Below are positions 36,485 to 44,552 of a DNA stretch of 44,552 bases, one piece after another. The first letter of the stretch is position 1. Every line of letters begins with the position of its first letter. The notes under the pieces were generated by a model. It was not told the origin of the DNA. It ran no database searches and worked only from the letters and a program-made list of their open reading frames with translations. The position numbers were made by a program, and so were the translations under genes. Source of the stretch: Flammeovirgaceae bacterium (GTDB taxonomy: Bacteria; Bacteroidota; Bacteroidia; Cytophagales; Cyclobacteriaceae); assembly GCA_023251155.1 (NCBI GenBank), contig JAHEZH010000035.1:1-44552 (forward strand), given 5' to 3'.

Positions 36485-37141
36485 TTAAGAATTTGCTTTC
36501 TTATGGTCGGCAAGGAATTTGGCAAGACCTGAATCAGTCAACGGATGATTCAACAGGTCAGTAATTACTTTCAATGGACAGGTAGCTACATCGGCACCAA
36601 TCTCAGCACACTTGATCAGGTGATTGGTGTGACGAACGCTGGCAGCAAGGATCTCCGTTCCGTATCCGTAATTGTCATAGATGTGACGGATCTGAGCGAT
36701 CAAATCCAAACCATCCAAACCGATATCATCCAAACGACCGATGAATGGAGATACATAACTTGCTCCTGCTTTGGCAGTAAGCAAAGCCTGGCCCGGAGAG
36801 AATACCAACGTACAGTTGGTACGGATACCTTCGCTGGTAAATTTCTTAATCGCTTTAATACCGTCTTTGATCATTGGTACTTTCACCACGATCTTATCAT
36901 CGATCTTCGCCAGTTCTTTTCCTTCTTTGATGATGTTTTCGAAGTCGGTAGCAATTACTTCTGCACTGACGTTGTTGTCTACGATGTTACAGATGGCTTT
37001 ATAGTGAGCTCTTACCTTTTCTGCTCCGGCTATACCTTCCTTGGCCATCAAGGATGGGTTGGTAGTTACCCCGTCCAGCACCCCAAGGTCATAGGCTTCT
37101 TTAATTTCGTTAAGATTGGCTGTATCGATGAAAAATTTCAT
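36485..37141 (-). CDS. fsa: Fructose-6-phosphate aldolase / small transaldolase
   Basis: 218 residues, the short TalC/FSA class. It begins [16 protein letters not shown] and continues [17 protein letters not shown] (family signature), with the Schiff-base lysine K87 in [32 protein letters not shown] and the final [11 protein letters not shown] segment also match. Transfers or cleaves a dihydroxyacetone unit from fructose 6-phosphate and links glycolysis with the pentose phosphate pathway; whether this member is an aldolase or a transaldolase is not decided by what I can see, although database names usually say transaldolase. It appears to be a single-gene transcript closed by the terminator downstream. 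Only a weak TAACTTTA is seen upstream as possible -7. Confidence 0.92.
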   Translation of the reverse strand: MKFFIDTANLNEIKEAYDLGVLDGVTTNPSLMAKEGIAGAEKVRAHYKAICNIVDNNVSAEVIATDFENIIKEGKELAKIDDKIVVKVPMIKDGIKAIKKFTSEGIRTNCTLVFSPGQALLTAKAGASYVSPFIGRLDDIGLDGLDLIAQIRHIYDNYGYGTEILAASVRHTNHLIKCAEIGADVATCPLKVITDLLNHPLTDSGLAKFLADHKKANS

Positions 37142-37258
37142 TGTTGATAAATGTTTAGTGTAAAGTTAGTTAAACCGCAATTATGTTGGGAGAATTCGGG
37201 TAGGGAATTCAAGGTAGATCGTATTAAGAGGCGTATGGCCTGATTACCAGTGGTATAA

Positions 37259-37356
37259 AAAGTAGCAAGCCGAACATCGCACCGCTACAACCGCCTACCC
37301 TTGCTACCTTCCGATCCTGGGGGAGTTCAGCAGGAGCTGGTCGTGCCGGCTTGCTG
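37259..37356 (-). ncRNA. ffs: Signal recognition particle RNA (bacterial small SRP, 4.5S)
   Basis: Read on the minus strand the region contains the SRP core CCCCCAGGATCGGAAGG followed by TAGCAAGGGTAGGCGG: the GGAA tetraloop and the asymmetric internal loop that bind Ffh. The ends pair: AGCAAGCCG (37355-37347) with CGGCTTGCT (37272-37264), nine perfect pairs, and inner segments CCAGCTCCTGC... with GCGGTGCG-side sequence extend the rod. The 3' end runs into TTTTT (37261-37257), serving as terminator. Length about 98 bases, as usual for the short form. The gene works with Ffh to target inner-membrane proteins to the translocon. The exact 5' end is uncertain by a few bases. Confidence 0.9.
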
Positions 37357-37359
37357 GCG

Positions 37360-37367
37360 CAAAAGTA
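37360..37367 (-). promoter_or_regulatory. -7 promoter element of the SRP RNA gene
   Basis: On the minus strand TACTTTTG (37367-37360) matches TAnnTTTG exactly and ends about six bases before the expected RNA start. No clear -33 TTG is seen. The element lies between the SRP RNA and the small protein gene upstream. Confidence 0.6.
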
Positions 37368-37423
37368 TAAAAAGATTCGATATTCCAGCGATTAATGAAT
37401 AATTCTTGTCTCCGGGGAGCCGA

Positions 37424-37663
37424 TTATGCTAACCCGGCAGCATACAGGTTAAACTCCAGCGGGCTGGCCTCGGTAAAGCCATCGGCTTTCAGGTCTTCAA
37501 ATATCTCGGGATCAAACGTGAGCTCACGGCCCTCCGCATTGCCTTCTTCATCCACCGTGATTTCTATGCCTTTCCAGTGAATGGGGTTTACCTTCACCAG
37601 GATTTTGATTCCTTCCCATTCTTTTTTGAAATACTGATGAACGATATTTGAACTTGCACCCAT
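37424..37663 (-). CDS. Small conserved-looking protein of unknown function
   Basis: 79 residues, not recognised with confidence. It begins GASSNIVHQYFKKEWEGIKI, then a beta-rich segment (ILVKVNPIHWKGIEITVD), an acidic middle (EEGNAEGRELTFDPEIFEDL) and ends FNLYAAGLA. No signal peptide, membrane segment or cysteine. Start ATG 37663 lies only 20 bp from the divergent acetyltransferase start, so both promoters must be inside or overlap the neighbouring gene. It is upstream of the SRP RNA on the same strand with 67 bp between. Reasons to accept it: sensible composition, amphipathic pattern and fit between its neighbours. Confidence 0.65.
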   Translation of the reverse strand: MGASSNIVHQYFKKEWEGIKILVKVNPIHWKGIEITVDEEGNAEGRELTFDPEIFEDLKADGFTEASPLEFNLYAAGLA

Positions 37664-37683
37664 TCTCGTATAGAAATTGAACT

Positions 37684-38223
37684 ATGAAATTAAATCTACC
37701 CGAACGTATTGATACCGACCGGCTTTCTTTATTTCGGCTAAGGTACGAAGATGCGGAGGAAATTTTTTATACCTATGCCAGTAAACCGGAGGCCACCCGC
37801 TACATGTCATGGCCCACACATCTGAGCCTGAGGGATACACGCCATTTTATGAATTATGCTGTGTCTGGCTGGAGGGCGGGTACGGATTACTCGTTTGCCA
37901 TTCGCCATCAGAAAGATAACCGGCTGATCGGTAGCTGTGGTCTGATGAATGATGAGGGTAAAATTCAATTCGGTTATGTGCTGAGCCCTACGCAGTGGAA
38001 CAAGGGGTATGGAACCGAAGTGTGCCGTAAACTGATGAGTACATTGAAAGGCTTGGAGGGAGTGTTTCGGGTGAGCACGTTCGTGGATGCAGAGAATGTT
38101 GCCTCGGCGAAAGTATTGATGAAATCAGGGTTGGTAGAAGAGGCGCGGTTAGAGAAGTGGTTTCGGTTTGTAAATCAAGGGAACGAACCCAAGGATTGTA
38201 TTCTTTTTAAATTGCCATTGTAA
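37684..38223 (+). CDS. RimJ/RimL-type GNAT N-acetyltransferase
   Basis: 179 residues covering a single GNAT domain of the Acetyltransf_3 kind: the N-terminal ERIDTDRLSLFRLRYEDAEEIF, the middle FAIRHQKDNRLIGSCGLMN, the acetyl-CoA loop region IQFGYVLSPTQWNKGYGTEVCRKLM with the Q/W-x-x-G-x-G/A pattern (NKGYGTE), and VDAENVASAKVLMKSGLVEE, which is the conserved N-x-x-S motif before the last helix. Such enzymes acetylate ribosomal-protein N-termini or small molecules; the substrate here cannot be told. Start ATG 37684 is supported by the domain start. It is a single gene; the 72 bp after it before the next start show nothing notable. Confidence 0.9.
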   Translation: MKLNLPERIDTDRLSLFRLRYEDAEEIFYTYASKPEATRYMSWPTHLSLRDTRHFMNYAVSGWRAGTDYSFAIRHQKDNRLIGSCGLMNDEGKIQFGYVLSPTQWNKGYGTEVCRKLMSTLKGLEGVFRVSTFVDAENVASAKVLMKSGLVEEARLEKWFRFVNQGNEPKDCILFKLPL

Positions 38224-38295
38224 AAAAACGCTTGCAAAGCCGCAGAGAAGCTTAGCAAAATTAATCACTACCGTTAGAACTACTTAAGAAATTAT

Positions 38296-40326
38296 ATGAA
38301 GTTGAAATGGGTTTTGTTTTTTATTGGTGCAATCAATTTGGTGAATTCCGCGCAGGCGCAAAAAGCGAGGGATTATGCTGCGGTCATGAATGATCTGGCC
38401 GCTAAACTTCGGGCCGCACATCTTTCGAATCAGCCCATTCGTCTGGCAGTGGTTCCTTTGGTCAATACCCAATCCTCATACTCCAATCGTTTCGGAGAGT
38501 ATGTGACAGAGTCATTGATTTCGAAGCTATCCGACCAGCCGGGTAAGTACACGGTTTTTGAACGCAAGCGACTGGATGCCATTCTCAGAGAAGATGAATT
38601 GATTCTTTCTGATCTGATGCTTCCAGAGGCAGCGCAGAAGATTGGTCAGCTGGCACCCATTGATGCCCTCTTTTCAGGTACGTACACGAAGTTGAAAACG
38701 TATGTGGACATTAGTGCGCGACTGATCGATGTTACTTCGGGCGAAATCAGGGTTAGTTTTTCGGGTAGAATAAAAATGACCAGGAATCTGCGTATACTTT
38801 TTCCTGTTGATGAGGAGAAGGAAAACTCAACCCCGTTGATCGTGACCCAGCAGCCAAAACAAAAAGCGAATGACATCACCATCAGCAAAGGACCATCGAA
38901 CGAAGAACGGTGCAGGCAATATGTGAAGGATTTTCAGATAAAACTGAATGATTTAAGCACAAAAGAACGGGTGGATGCCGTGGTGAAGGAGGCGATGAGG
39001 ACTCCCTTTGACAATCAATGGTGTGGCAAGCTTCACTATGAAGTTCTGTATTCACTACAGCGATTTAAAATTAAAAGCGGTGAGTATGATGCTTTTCTGC
39101 TGGCGACCATGGATACGATTCGCTATCCGTCATTGGATGATCGTTCGTACCAGATCATTCGCTTTCTGTCAAGTGATAGTATCGTGGATGCAAAGGAATG
39201 GAAGGTCGGATTGAAAACAATTTCCAGAATTGGTGACTACACCCTTTCTAATTATCTGAGTTATCTCTTGGCAAGAACAAAATCTACGGCGGATGAATCA
39301 CATCAGCGGATAGATGCTTATTTCCAGTTAGTGAATGCGCAAAAGATAGGGTTGCCTAAGCCGATTGGCTACAATCAGGCTTTTTTTGAGATGATGGAAG
39401 GAGTGAGGCCGAATCAGGCACTCCGTAAATATGTGTACGAGAACTATTCCCGTGCAGTAGCTCTTGATGTAAAGTCAGCAGGTACTATTTACTCCACATT
39501 GCATTCCATGTACCAGGAAGAAGAAGACCGTGCTGAGAAAACGAGGATCATCCATTGGATAGCTGATTTCTTCCTGCATCATGAAGATGAAAAATCGCAC
39601 GAGCATTTATACGATATGGCAGGTTCGTTTGGTCTTCATTCCAATGATGCGCGAAACCGTGAGATAATGGCTGAATTCCCGGAAAGCGACCTTAAAATAT
39701 TGGTGGAAAGGTGTAAAGATCAATTCAGCACGTATGCCTTGAAAACACCTTATCCCAATCAGCAGGAGGATCGTATTCACTTTTGTGTGAAGTACGAGAT
39801 ACCAATACCCGGTACTATTCCTACCATGAGTGAAGCGGAGGTAATATTGAATGGAAATAATCTGAACGAGCAACTGCGCGTGATGAAACTGCTGGTACAG
39901 ATGAAAGATCGTCCAAGACCACTGGAAAATACACTAGTGAATTTATTTTCCAAAAGGAGCCTGGAGGATAAGGCAACACTGAATACTGTTCAGTCGATGG
40001 CGGTGATTGTATTAGGGAATATGAAGACGGCGAATAGCAAGGCGATTGATTATATGGTGGCTACGCTGTCGTACTTCAGCCAGGAGGCCGACTATGCGAC
40101 AGAGGCATTGATTGCTATTGGCAAGCCATCGGTGAACGCATTAATCAAAAAACTCAATTCCACTACCGATCAGGATGGCGGGGTTCGTTACCGGATCATT
40201 GTTATACTGGGGAAAATAGGACCGGATGCCAAAGCTGCACTTCCTGTCTTTAAGAAAATAATGAATGAGAATCGTAATGAAGATGTGCGCTATGCCATTG
40301 AGGCCGCCATGCAGTCGATACAGTAG
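38296..40326 (+). CDS. Exported protein with CsgG/FlgO-like N-terminal domain and C-terminal HEAT repeats
   Basis: 676 residues. Signal peptide KLKWVLFFIGAINLVNSAQA, cleavage before QKA; no lipobox cysteine. Residues about 45-160 resemble the CsgG/FlgO periplasmic domain (RLAVVPLVNTQSSYSNRFGEYVTESL, YTVFERKRLDAILREDEL, DALFSGTYTKLKTYVDISARLIDVTSGEI). The middle (about 190-500) is helical without a family I recognise. The end (about 505-676) has HEAT-type helical pairs: VNLFSKRSLEDKATLNTVQSM-like, ATEALIAIGKPSVNALIKKL, YRIIVILGKIGPDAKAALPVF, YAIEAAMQSIQ. Unlike CsgG it has no barrel-forming C-terminal part and no lipid anchor, so it is unlikely to form a pore. It could assemble other envelope components. 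HPP gene follows after 23 bp. Confidence 0.75.
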   Translation: MKLKWVLFFIGAINLVNSAQAQKARDYAAVMNDLAAKLRAAHLSNQPIRLAVVPLVNTQSSYSNRFGEYVTESLISKLSDQPGKYTVFERKRLDAILREDELILSDLMLPEAAQKIGQLAPIDALFSGTYTKLKTYVDISARLIDVTSGEIRVSFSGRIKMTRNLRILFPVDEEKENSTPLIVTQQPKQKANDITISKGPSNEERCRQYVKDFQIKLNDLSTKERVDAVVKEAMRTPFDNQWCGKLHYEVLYSLQRFKIKSGEYDAFLLATMDTIRYPSLDDRSYQIIRFLSSDSIVDAKEWKVGLKTISRIGDYTLSNYLSYLLARTKSTADESHQRIDAYFQLVNAQKIGLPKPIGYNQAFFEMMEGVRPNQALRKYVYENYSRAVALDVKSAGTIYSTLHSMYQEEEDRAEKTRIIHWIADFFLHHEDEKSHEHLYDMAGSFGLHSNDARNREIMAEFPESDLKILVERCKDQFSTYALKTPYPNQQEDRIHFCVKYEIPIPGTIPTMSEAEVILNGNNLNEQLRVMKLLVQMKDRPRPLENTLVNLFSKRSLEDKATLNTVQSMAVIVLGNMKTANSKAIDYMVATLSYFSQEADYATEALIAIGKPSVNALIKKLNSTTDQDGGVRYRIIVILGKIGPDAKAALPVFKKIMNENRNEDVRYAIEAAMQSIQ

Positions 40327-40349
40327 CCTGTCTTTATAAAGCTCGCCTG

Positions 40350-40961
40350 ATGAGACAAAAGATAAAACGAAGTCTGCGTGTATCACGCTATGTGATTTAC
40401 AAGGAAACACTGGTGGATGTGCGCGAACATTTCTGGGCGTTCATCGGATCGTTTATCGGTATTGGTCTCATTGCTTTTATTCAGAGCAACTGGATTCCGG
40501 TGAATGATAATTTGTTTTTGATCGGCTCCTTTGGCGCTACCAGTGTGTTGGTATATGGAGTGATTCAAAGTCCACTGGCGCAGCCCCGCAACCTGATCGG
40601 GGGGCACCTCCTGTCCGCCATCATCGGAGTGACCATTGCTCAGCTACTTCCTGATATTATCTGGATCACAGCACCATTATCCGTATCGCTTTCCATTGTG
40701 ATGATGCAAATGACAAAGACATTGCATCCTCCGGGTGGTGCTACTGCTTTGATCGCGGTAACGGGCTCTGAAAAAATAAAGAGCCTTGGTTATTGGTATG
40801 TACTTTCCCCGGTGTTAACAGGTTGTATAATTCTTTTGCTTGTGGCACTCATTGTCAACAACATCACCTCTAGGCGTCAGTATCCTGCCAAAGGTGGTTA
40901 CGCCAAGCGGATCAAGAAATTGTTTTTAATCGGAAAAAGAGCATCTGAAGTAAGAAAGTGA
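40350..40961 (+). CDS. HPP family integral membrane protein
   Basis: 203 residues. Four hydrophobic segments: FWAFIGSFIGIGLIAFIQS (about 28-46), LFLIGSFGATSVLVYGV (54-71), LLSAIIGVTIAQLL...ITAPLSVSLSIVMM (87-120, two helices close together), and YVLSPVLTGCIILLLVALIV (146-166). The motif LHPPGGATAL (125-134) contains the His-Pro-Pro that names the family, and GSFGATSVLVYG with PLAQPRNLIGGH is the other conserved part. Basic N- and C-terminal tails. A cyanobacterial member has been described as a nitrite transporter; that role should not be assumed here. It lies 23 bp after the CsgG-like/HEAT gene and is probably co-transcribed. The 45 bp to the convergent cupin gene have no clear terminator. 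Confidence 0.88.
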   Translation: MRQKIKRSLRVSRYVIYKETLVDVREHFWAFIGSFIGIGLIAFIQSNWIPVNDNLFLIGSFGATSVLVYGVIQSPLAQPRNLIGGHLLSAIIGVTIAQLLPDIIWITAPLSVSLSIVMMQMTKTLHPPGGATALIAVTGSEKIKSLGYWYVLSPVLTGCIILLLVALIVNNITSRRQYPAKGGYAKRIKKLFLIGKRASEVRK

Positions 40962-41006
40962 ATACGATCTTACTTCAGGTCTTGCAGATTATTTTAGTGT
41001 TGATTT

Positions 41007-41519
41007 CTATCTTCCGAAATCATCCTGCACACGCACGATATCATCTTCATTGGAGGGATTAGTGGCATCGGTATGCTGCCAGATCTCGGCCAATACACCC
41101 CATTCATTTACACCCACCAGACGATGACGCTGACCTTGTTTCAGGCGAACACTGTCTCCTACATTCAACTCATTTTTGTCTTTCTCTTCATCAGTAAAAC
41201 TGGTCACCACACCGGCACGACCACCAATCACACGCCAGATTTCGGCACGTCTGTGGTGGTACTGCCAGGATAATCTTTTGTTAGGCTCTACCAGTAAGAT
41301 TTTAGGGCTCAGCTTACCGCTAATGCGTAAATCATCGAGGTTTACCTCAGGGAAAAATAGTTTGGCAAATTCAGAGGCCTGGTTTTCGTCAATCACGAAG
41401 AAACCACCCCATGGGCGGGTGGCGTCCTGGTTTACTGCTTTCAGATTTAGTCCTTTCAGAAAATCAGCCACTTCATTGAAGATGCCGGCTTTGTCTTTAC
41501 TTTTTAATTGGATAGTCAT
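41007..41519 (-). CDS. Cupin protein resembling type II phosphomannose isomerase
   Basis: 170 residues from ATG 41519; the frame is open upstream but that stretch overlaps the leader and end of the ROK gene. A single cupin domain (about 70-150) with LSWQYHHRRAEIWRVIGG and VGDSVRLKQGQRHRLVG, the two metal-binding histidine motifs, and an N-terminal arm containing TRPWGGFFVI, a sequence typical of the isomerase half of mannose-6-phosphate isomerase/mannose-1-phosphate guanylyltransferase proteins (where it reads RPWG and QYHHHRSEHW). The pyrophosphorylase half is absent. It likely interconverts mannose 6-phosphate and fructose 6-phosphate. Located 44 bp after the ROK kinase gene on the same strand, which suits a kinase-isomerase pair for a hexose. 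Confidence 0.82.
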   Translation of the reverse strand: MTIQLKSKDKAGIFNEVADFLKGLNLKAVNQDATRPWGGFFVIDENQASEFAKLFFPEVNLDDLRISGKLSPKILLVEPNKRLSWQYHHRRAEIWRVIGGRAGVVTSFTDEEKDKNELNVGDSVRLKQGQRHRLVGVNEWGVLAEIWQHTDATNPSNEDDIVRVQDDFGR

Positions 41520-41563
41520 GTGATAATTATATAGAGCTAACGATGTTTCTGCAAATATAACAG

Positions 41564-42451
41564 CTATAAAACAACACGGCTCGAAGAAAGATTGGTAAAT
41601 AAACTGGCGGCACCCCATATAGCGGCTTCTTCACCCAGTTGTGCTTTTATAATTGGAACGTGTATTGATTGAATGGCCAGCTTTGTTTCAAGATCAGCCA
41701 GGAAAAAATCAGATGCCTGAGCTATGTTTCCACCCAGTATGATCACTTCGGGCTGGTCGGTCTCAATGAATTGCTTAAGGAAAATGGTAAGATGATCAGT
41801 AAACTCGCCAAAGAGCGTTTTCACCGAATCATCACCCTTTGATAAGCTAATCAGTTCTTTCACATCGTTCACCGTTTTACCGGTCAGCTGTGAGTAGCGT
41901 TTCACGAACCAGCGTGTTGAAAAATACTCATCGGCTATGCTGTCCATGAAAGGAGAGGGGCCAAGGTTGGCATCTTCCGTGGTGCCGTTGTGATGCCGTG
42001 CTGTACCTGTGCCCGTGCCGAGGGTAATCCCGATTACATCCTGATATCCATGGCCTGCACCGCTTACTACTTCTCCGCGTAAAAATGCAGCGGCATCGTT
42101 CATCATACGAATGTTTTTAACCGGTATCTGTAATTCATCAGCCAGCAATTGTTTTACATTCTGCCCGTAGAGCGCATCGTATTTATCCAATCCTTTGATA
42201 AGAGCGATTCCATTTGCATAATCGAAAGGCCCCGGCAGTGCTATACCGATCTTCTTTTCCTTTACCGGATAAAGTTGAAAAACTTCATTTATGGACGCGC
42301 ACCAGGAATGAATGATTTCCCTGGTGGTGCCATGCGCATTCACACGCTTACGACTCCATGATCCCTGTACGATTAACTTTTGTTCCGGCTTGGTCATGGC
42401 TGCGGTAATGTGCGAGCCACCGATATCTATTCCTAATACCAACGAATCCAT
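41564..42451 (-). CDS. ROK-family sugar kinase without the usual zinc motif
   Basis: 295 residues. N-terminal phosphate loop LGIDIGGSHITAA (6-18); GIALPGPFDY (69-78); MNDAAAFLRGE (117-127) with the likely catalytic aspartate D119; VIGITLGTGTGTA (139-151), the second phosphate loop; VIILGGNIA (236-244), the adenosine region. Classical ROK proteins carry a cysteine-rich zinc motif (GHxxxxxxxxxCxCGxxGCxE) around 155-185 in this layout; it is absent, and residue C51 is the only cysteine I see. No helix-turn-helix, so an enzyme, not a repressor. It lies 29 bp after the LamG protein gene and before the isomerase-like cupin; probably a hexokinase (gluco- or mannokinase). Substrate is inference. Confidence 0.87.
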   Translation of the reverse strand: MDSLVLGIDIGGSHITAAMTKPEQKLIVQGSWSRKRVNAHGTTREIIHSWCASINEVFQLYPVKEKKIGIALPGPFDYANGIALIKGLDKYDALYGQNVKQLLADELQIPVKNIRMMNDAAAFLRGEVVSGAGHGYQDVIGITLGTGTGTARHHNGTTEDANLGPSPFMDSIADEYFSTRWFVKRYSQLTGKTVNDVKELISLSKGDDSVKTLFGEFTDHLTIFLKQFIETDQPEVIILGGNIAQASDFFLADLETKLAIQSIHVPIIKAQLGEEAAIWGAASLFTNLSSSRVVL

Positions 42452-42480
42452 GTATTTATTTAAATTAAGCTTACCTGCTT

Positions 42481-44552
42481 TTAATAAAGCACAACTTTTT
42501 TAACAGCAACGCCTTGTTGTGTCTTTACGCGCAGTAAAAATAATCCTTTGTAACCCGGATCAATGGTAATGCGAAGATGTGTGTCTTCCTGTAAAGAGGT
42601 GAACGGTATTTTTTTACCCGTTGTGTCGATTAACTCCATAATCGTATTCGTACCATTATCTGCCTGCATGTAAAAACTACCTCCGGAAGAAGGATTGGGA
42701 TATACAATAATGTTTTTATTTAATGCACTTTCCAGTCCGGTGACGATTTCACTGTTCCAGAGATTTTTAAGATTAGCAATTTCAGTTAATGATAACGATT
42801 TATCATAGATGCGTACTTCGTCAATGGTTCCGAAAAGACTGTAATTGGTTTGCTCCTGATCTTTTCTTCCAAACGTCAATGCTTTTGAGGTAGTATTGAT
42901 TAGCCCGGTGTGAGCAGTGTACGTATCCATCACCCCATCGGCATAAATCTCCATGGAGAATCCCGTATAGGTAACGGTAAAGTGATAGAATTTATTCAGG
43001 TCAAGCGGAAAAGTGCTGTCCAGATCTATCGTTCCCACCGATGTATTGACAGTCCATCTTAACAAACGGGTGGGAGTCAATGACACTTTCCATCGTTCTT
43101 CCCAGCTTCCGTGCGATAGAATAAATGACTCATCGGTTACTTTGGTCGGGTTTACCCAGAATGAAAGTGTAATGGCCCCCTGAAAATTGAGATTCGATTC
43201 ATTGGGGATAAAAATGATATTATCACCGGAAGTGAACAGGTAAGCAGCCCCATCGCTGCCGCGTGCATCTACGGTTGGTTGGGCACCCCGAAGTTGTCCG
43301 TTGTAATGACCGCTGTAATCATTGACATCTCCATCCAAAGGATAGTAGGCAAGTGCCTGGCTTGTGCCACTTTGTTTTTTTACCAATAGTTTCACTGAAA
43401 ATGTGCTTTGCAGATTGGCTGAATTGGTAACCGTGCAATGGATGGTATAAAAACCTTCATTGGCGGGTGTTACCCAATTGAGCAGGGAATCTTTGGTAAC
43501 GGCCTGGCCAGTAGGTACCGTCCAGGTATACGTCAGCTTTTCTTCTTTTGCTGTCGGAACGTTACAAATCAATTTCACATCTGAAAAAACCGGATAGAAT
43601 TTTTTATCCTGAGAGATGCTGGTAATGACAGGCACAGTTTGCGCTACTTTTAAAGTAAGGCTGTCTTTAGCGGAAACAGCTCCATCAATGGCCTTTAATG
43701 TGATCGTGTAATCTCCCGCTGTTGCAGGAGCAGTCCAATTGAAAGTGTTAACGGAAGTAGTCTGTGTGAGTACGTTATTGACATACCATTGGTAGCTCAA
43801 TGCCGGTGATGCATTGTCTACCTGCGTGTAGATCGTCGTTTGTTTGTTGAATGCGACTGCATTTGCAGTAGATGCGAGTGATTTTATTTTAAGCTTAGCG
43901 GTGAAATCATATCCGTAGTGGTAATCGACGATATCATTTCCAATGGAAAGTTTACCATTGGTGCTGGTAGTGGTTGATCCTGCAGGAAGGTAGGAGAGCA
44001 ATACTACTTCGCCTGCCTTTATTTGCACGGAAGTACTTCCGGTAACTCCTGTAGCCATATTCGTTTCGCTGATGGCATCATAGATGTCGTAGGAATTAGT
44101 TCCCAGTTGAAGTGTCACCTGCTGGTTGCTGCTCAAAGGGTTGTAGAGCAGAAACGTGGGAAATGGGTTTTTTCCGAAGAAATCCGTTTTGTTCACATCC
44201 AGTTTTAATATACCCGCTACATTGGTCGTCTCCAGAATGGCCCCAAGGTATCCCACACTGGACGAACCATACAAACCAAGATTAGTAGGAGCCCAGTTAC
44301 CGCGCTTTGCATCTCCGGTTCCGAAGAGAGGTAAGTTACCGGCAAAGTTGTTTTTTTCTTTCAGTGCTTCGTAAGCGATGACTGATTCAGGATCATTTGC
44401 TGAGCTCCACGCATAGTCATCCTGTCTGTCCGCTGGAAGATATTTCGAATAGAAGTAACGGCTGGCGCTGGCGAGATTGAGTGTCCACTTGGCAATGGCT
44501 TTGGCGTAACGCTTATCGTATTTGACCATCGGCACCAATGCAGCGGCCTGCT
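42481..44552 (-). CDS. T9SS-secreted LamG-domain protein, 5' end cut by window edge
   Basis: 689 residues visible; the frame is open to the right edge (first complete codon ends at 44550, reading QAAALVPMVKYDKRYAKA), so the signal peptide and start are outside. Visible parts: residues 1-190, not recognised (WAPTNLGLYGSSSVGYLGAI, then beta-rich), perhaps the end of a catalytic or binding domain; two Ig-like segments (about 215-300 and 300-390; LSYQWYVNNVLTQTT, LTYTWTVPTGQ); a LamG/concanavalin-like domain (about 400-600; ALAYYPLDGDVNDYSGHYNG ... ITLSFWVNP ... IDEVRIYDKSLSLTEI); and a Por-secretion tail (about 612-689; IIVYPNPSSGGSFYM ... GLFLLRVKTQQGVAVKKVVLY), the type A sorting signal. A surface or secreted carbohydrate-binding protein, leading a sugar operon with the ROK kinase and cupin. 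Confidence 0.85.
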   Translation of the reverse strand, partial: QAAALVPMVKYDKRYAKAIAKWTLNLASASRYFYSKYLPADRQDDYAWSSANDPESVIAYEALKEKNNFAGNLPLFGTGDAKRGNWAPTNLGLYGSSSVGYLGAILETTNVAGILKLDVNKTDFFGKNPFPTFLLYNPLSSNQQVTLQLGTNSYDIYDAISETNMATGVTGSTSVQIKAGEVVLLSYLPAGSTTTSTNGKLSIGNDIVDYHYGYDFTAKLKIKSLASTANAVAFNKQTTIYTQVDNASPALSYQWYVNNVLTQTTSVNTFNWTAPATAGDYTITLKAIDGAVSAKDSLTLKVAQTVPVITSISQDKKFYPVFSDVKLICNVPTAKEEKLTYTWTVPTGQAVTKDSLLNWVTPANEGFYTIHCTVTNSANLQSTFSVKLLVKKQSGTSQALAYYPLDGDVNDYSGHYNGQLRGAQPTVDARGSDGAAYLFTSGDNIIFIPNESNLNFQGAITLSFWVNPTKVTDESFILSHGSWEERWKVSLTPTRLLRWTVNTSVGTIDLDSTFPLDLNKFYHFTVTYTGFSMEIYADGVMDTYTAHTGLINTTSKALTFGRKDQEQTNYSLFGTIDEVRIYDKSLSLTEIANLKNLWNSEIVTGLESALNKNIIVYPNPSSGGSFYMQADNGTNTIMELIDTTGKKIPFTSLQEDTHLRITIDPGYKGLFLLRVKTQQGVAVKKVVLY

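Noticed and set aside
36545..37147. A 200-codon plus-strand frame opposite the transaldolase gene
   Set aside because: Pure antisense of a well-recognised enzyme, with no domain features.
44536..44538. TTG near the right edge as start of the LamG protein
   Set aside because: The frame stays open to the edge with sensible sequence (QAAALVPMVKY) and no signal peptide appears, so the gene starts outside the window.

Overview
The window looks like a chromosomal segment of a free-living, probably gliding member of the Bacteroidota, most likely a Cytophagales relative. The sequence basis is: two gliding-motility-type C-terminal sorting domains and one Por-secretion-type tail (type IX secretion cargo), two PorP/SprF-like outer-membrane proteins, several promoters of the Bacteroidota type (TAnnTTTG at -7), weak Shine-Dalgarno use, and a Bacteroidota-style signal peptidase and YidC. 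No insertion sequence, prophage, integrase, CRISPR array or tRNA was seen.

Left part (1-11744, all minus strand): the arginine genes argG (cut by the window edge) and a GNAT acyltransferase that may be the N-acylglutamate synthase; a MarC-type membrane protein; then a tight housekeeping operon parA-parB-DUF5683-dapB-lepB whose first genes overlap or nearly touch; then pyrG-yidC. The 190-bp gap between yidC and parA holds two strong hairpins, a tandem pair of parS-like half-sites and DnaA-box-like sequences, so it is a candidate replication-origin or partition region.

Central part (11944-32139, plus strand): two consecutive modules, each a secreted multidomain adhesin followed by a PorP/SprF-like protein. 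The first adhesin is 4704 residues, with about 40 Ig/PKD-like modules including 14 tandem ~96-residue repeats; the second is about 1267 residues. They share a related N-terminal module and the same class of C-terminal signal, and their PorP/SprF partners share an unusual IPCPTF tail. By analogy with SprB/SprF of Flavobacterium, each PorP/SprF protein probably serves the secretion or surface display of the adhesin beside it.

Right part (32264-44552): CCA-adding enzyme, a TPR lipid-free exported protein, an ECF sigma factor coupled to a membrane-anchored partner, an FtsE-type ATPase, a transaldolase/fructose-6-phosphate aldolase, the SRP RNA gene (ffs, minus strand 37356-37259), a small unknown protein divergent from a RimJ/RimL-type acetyltransferase, an exported CsgG-like/HEAT protein with an HPP membrane protein, and finally a minus-strand sugar set: a LamG/T9SS-secreted protein (cut by the right edge), a ROK sugar kinase without the usual zinc motif, and a phosphomannose-isomerase-like cupin.

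Most of the window is ordinary core genome. The parts deserving attention are the duplicated adhesin/SprF modules with their higher-order repeat, the yidC-parA gap, the cysteine-rich GNAT beside argG, and the structured 630-bp spacer at 2051-2681.
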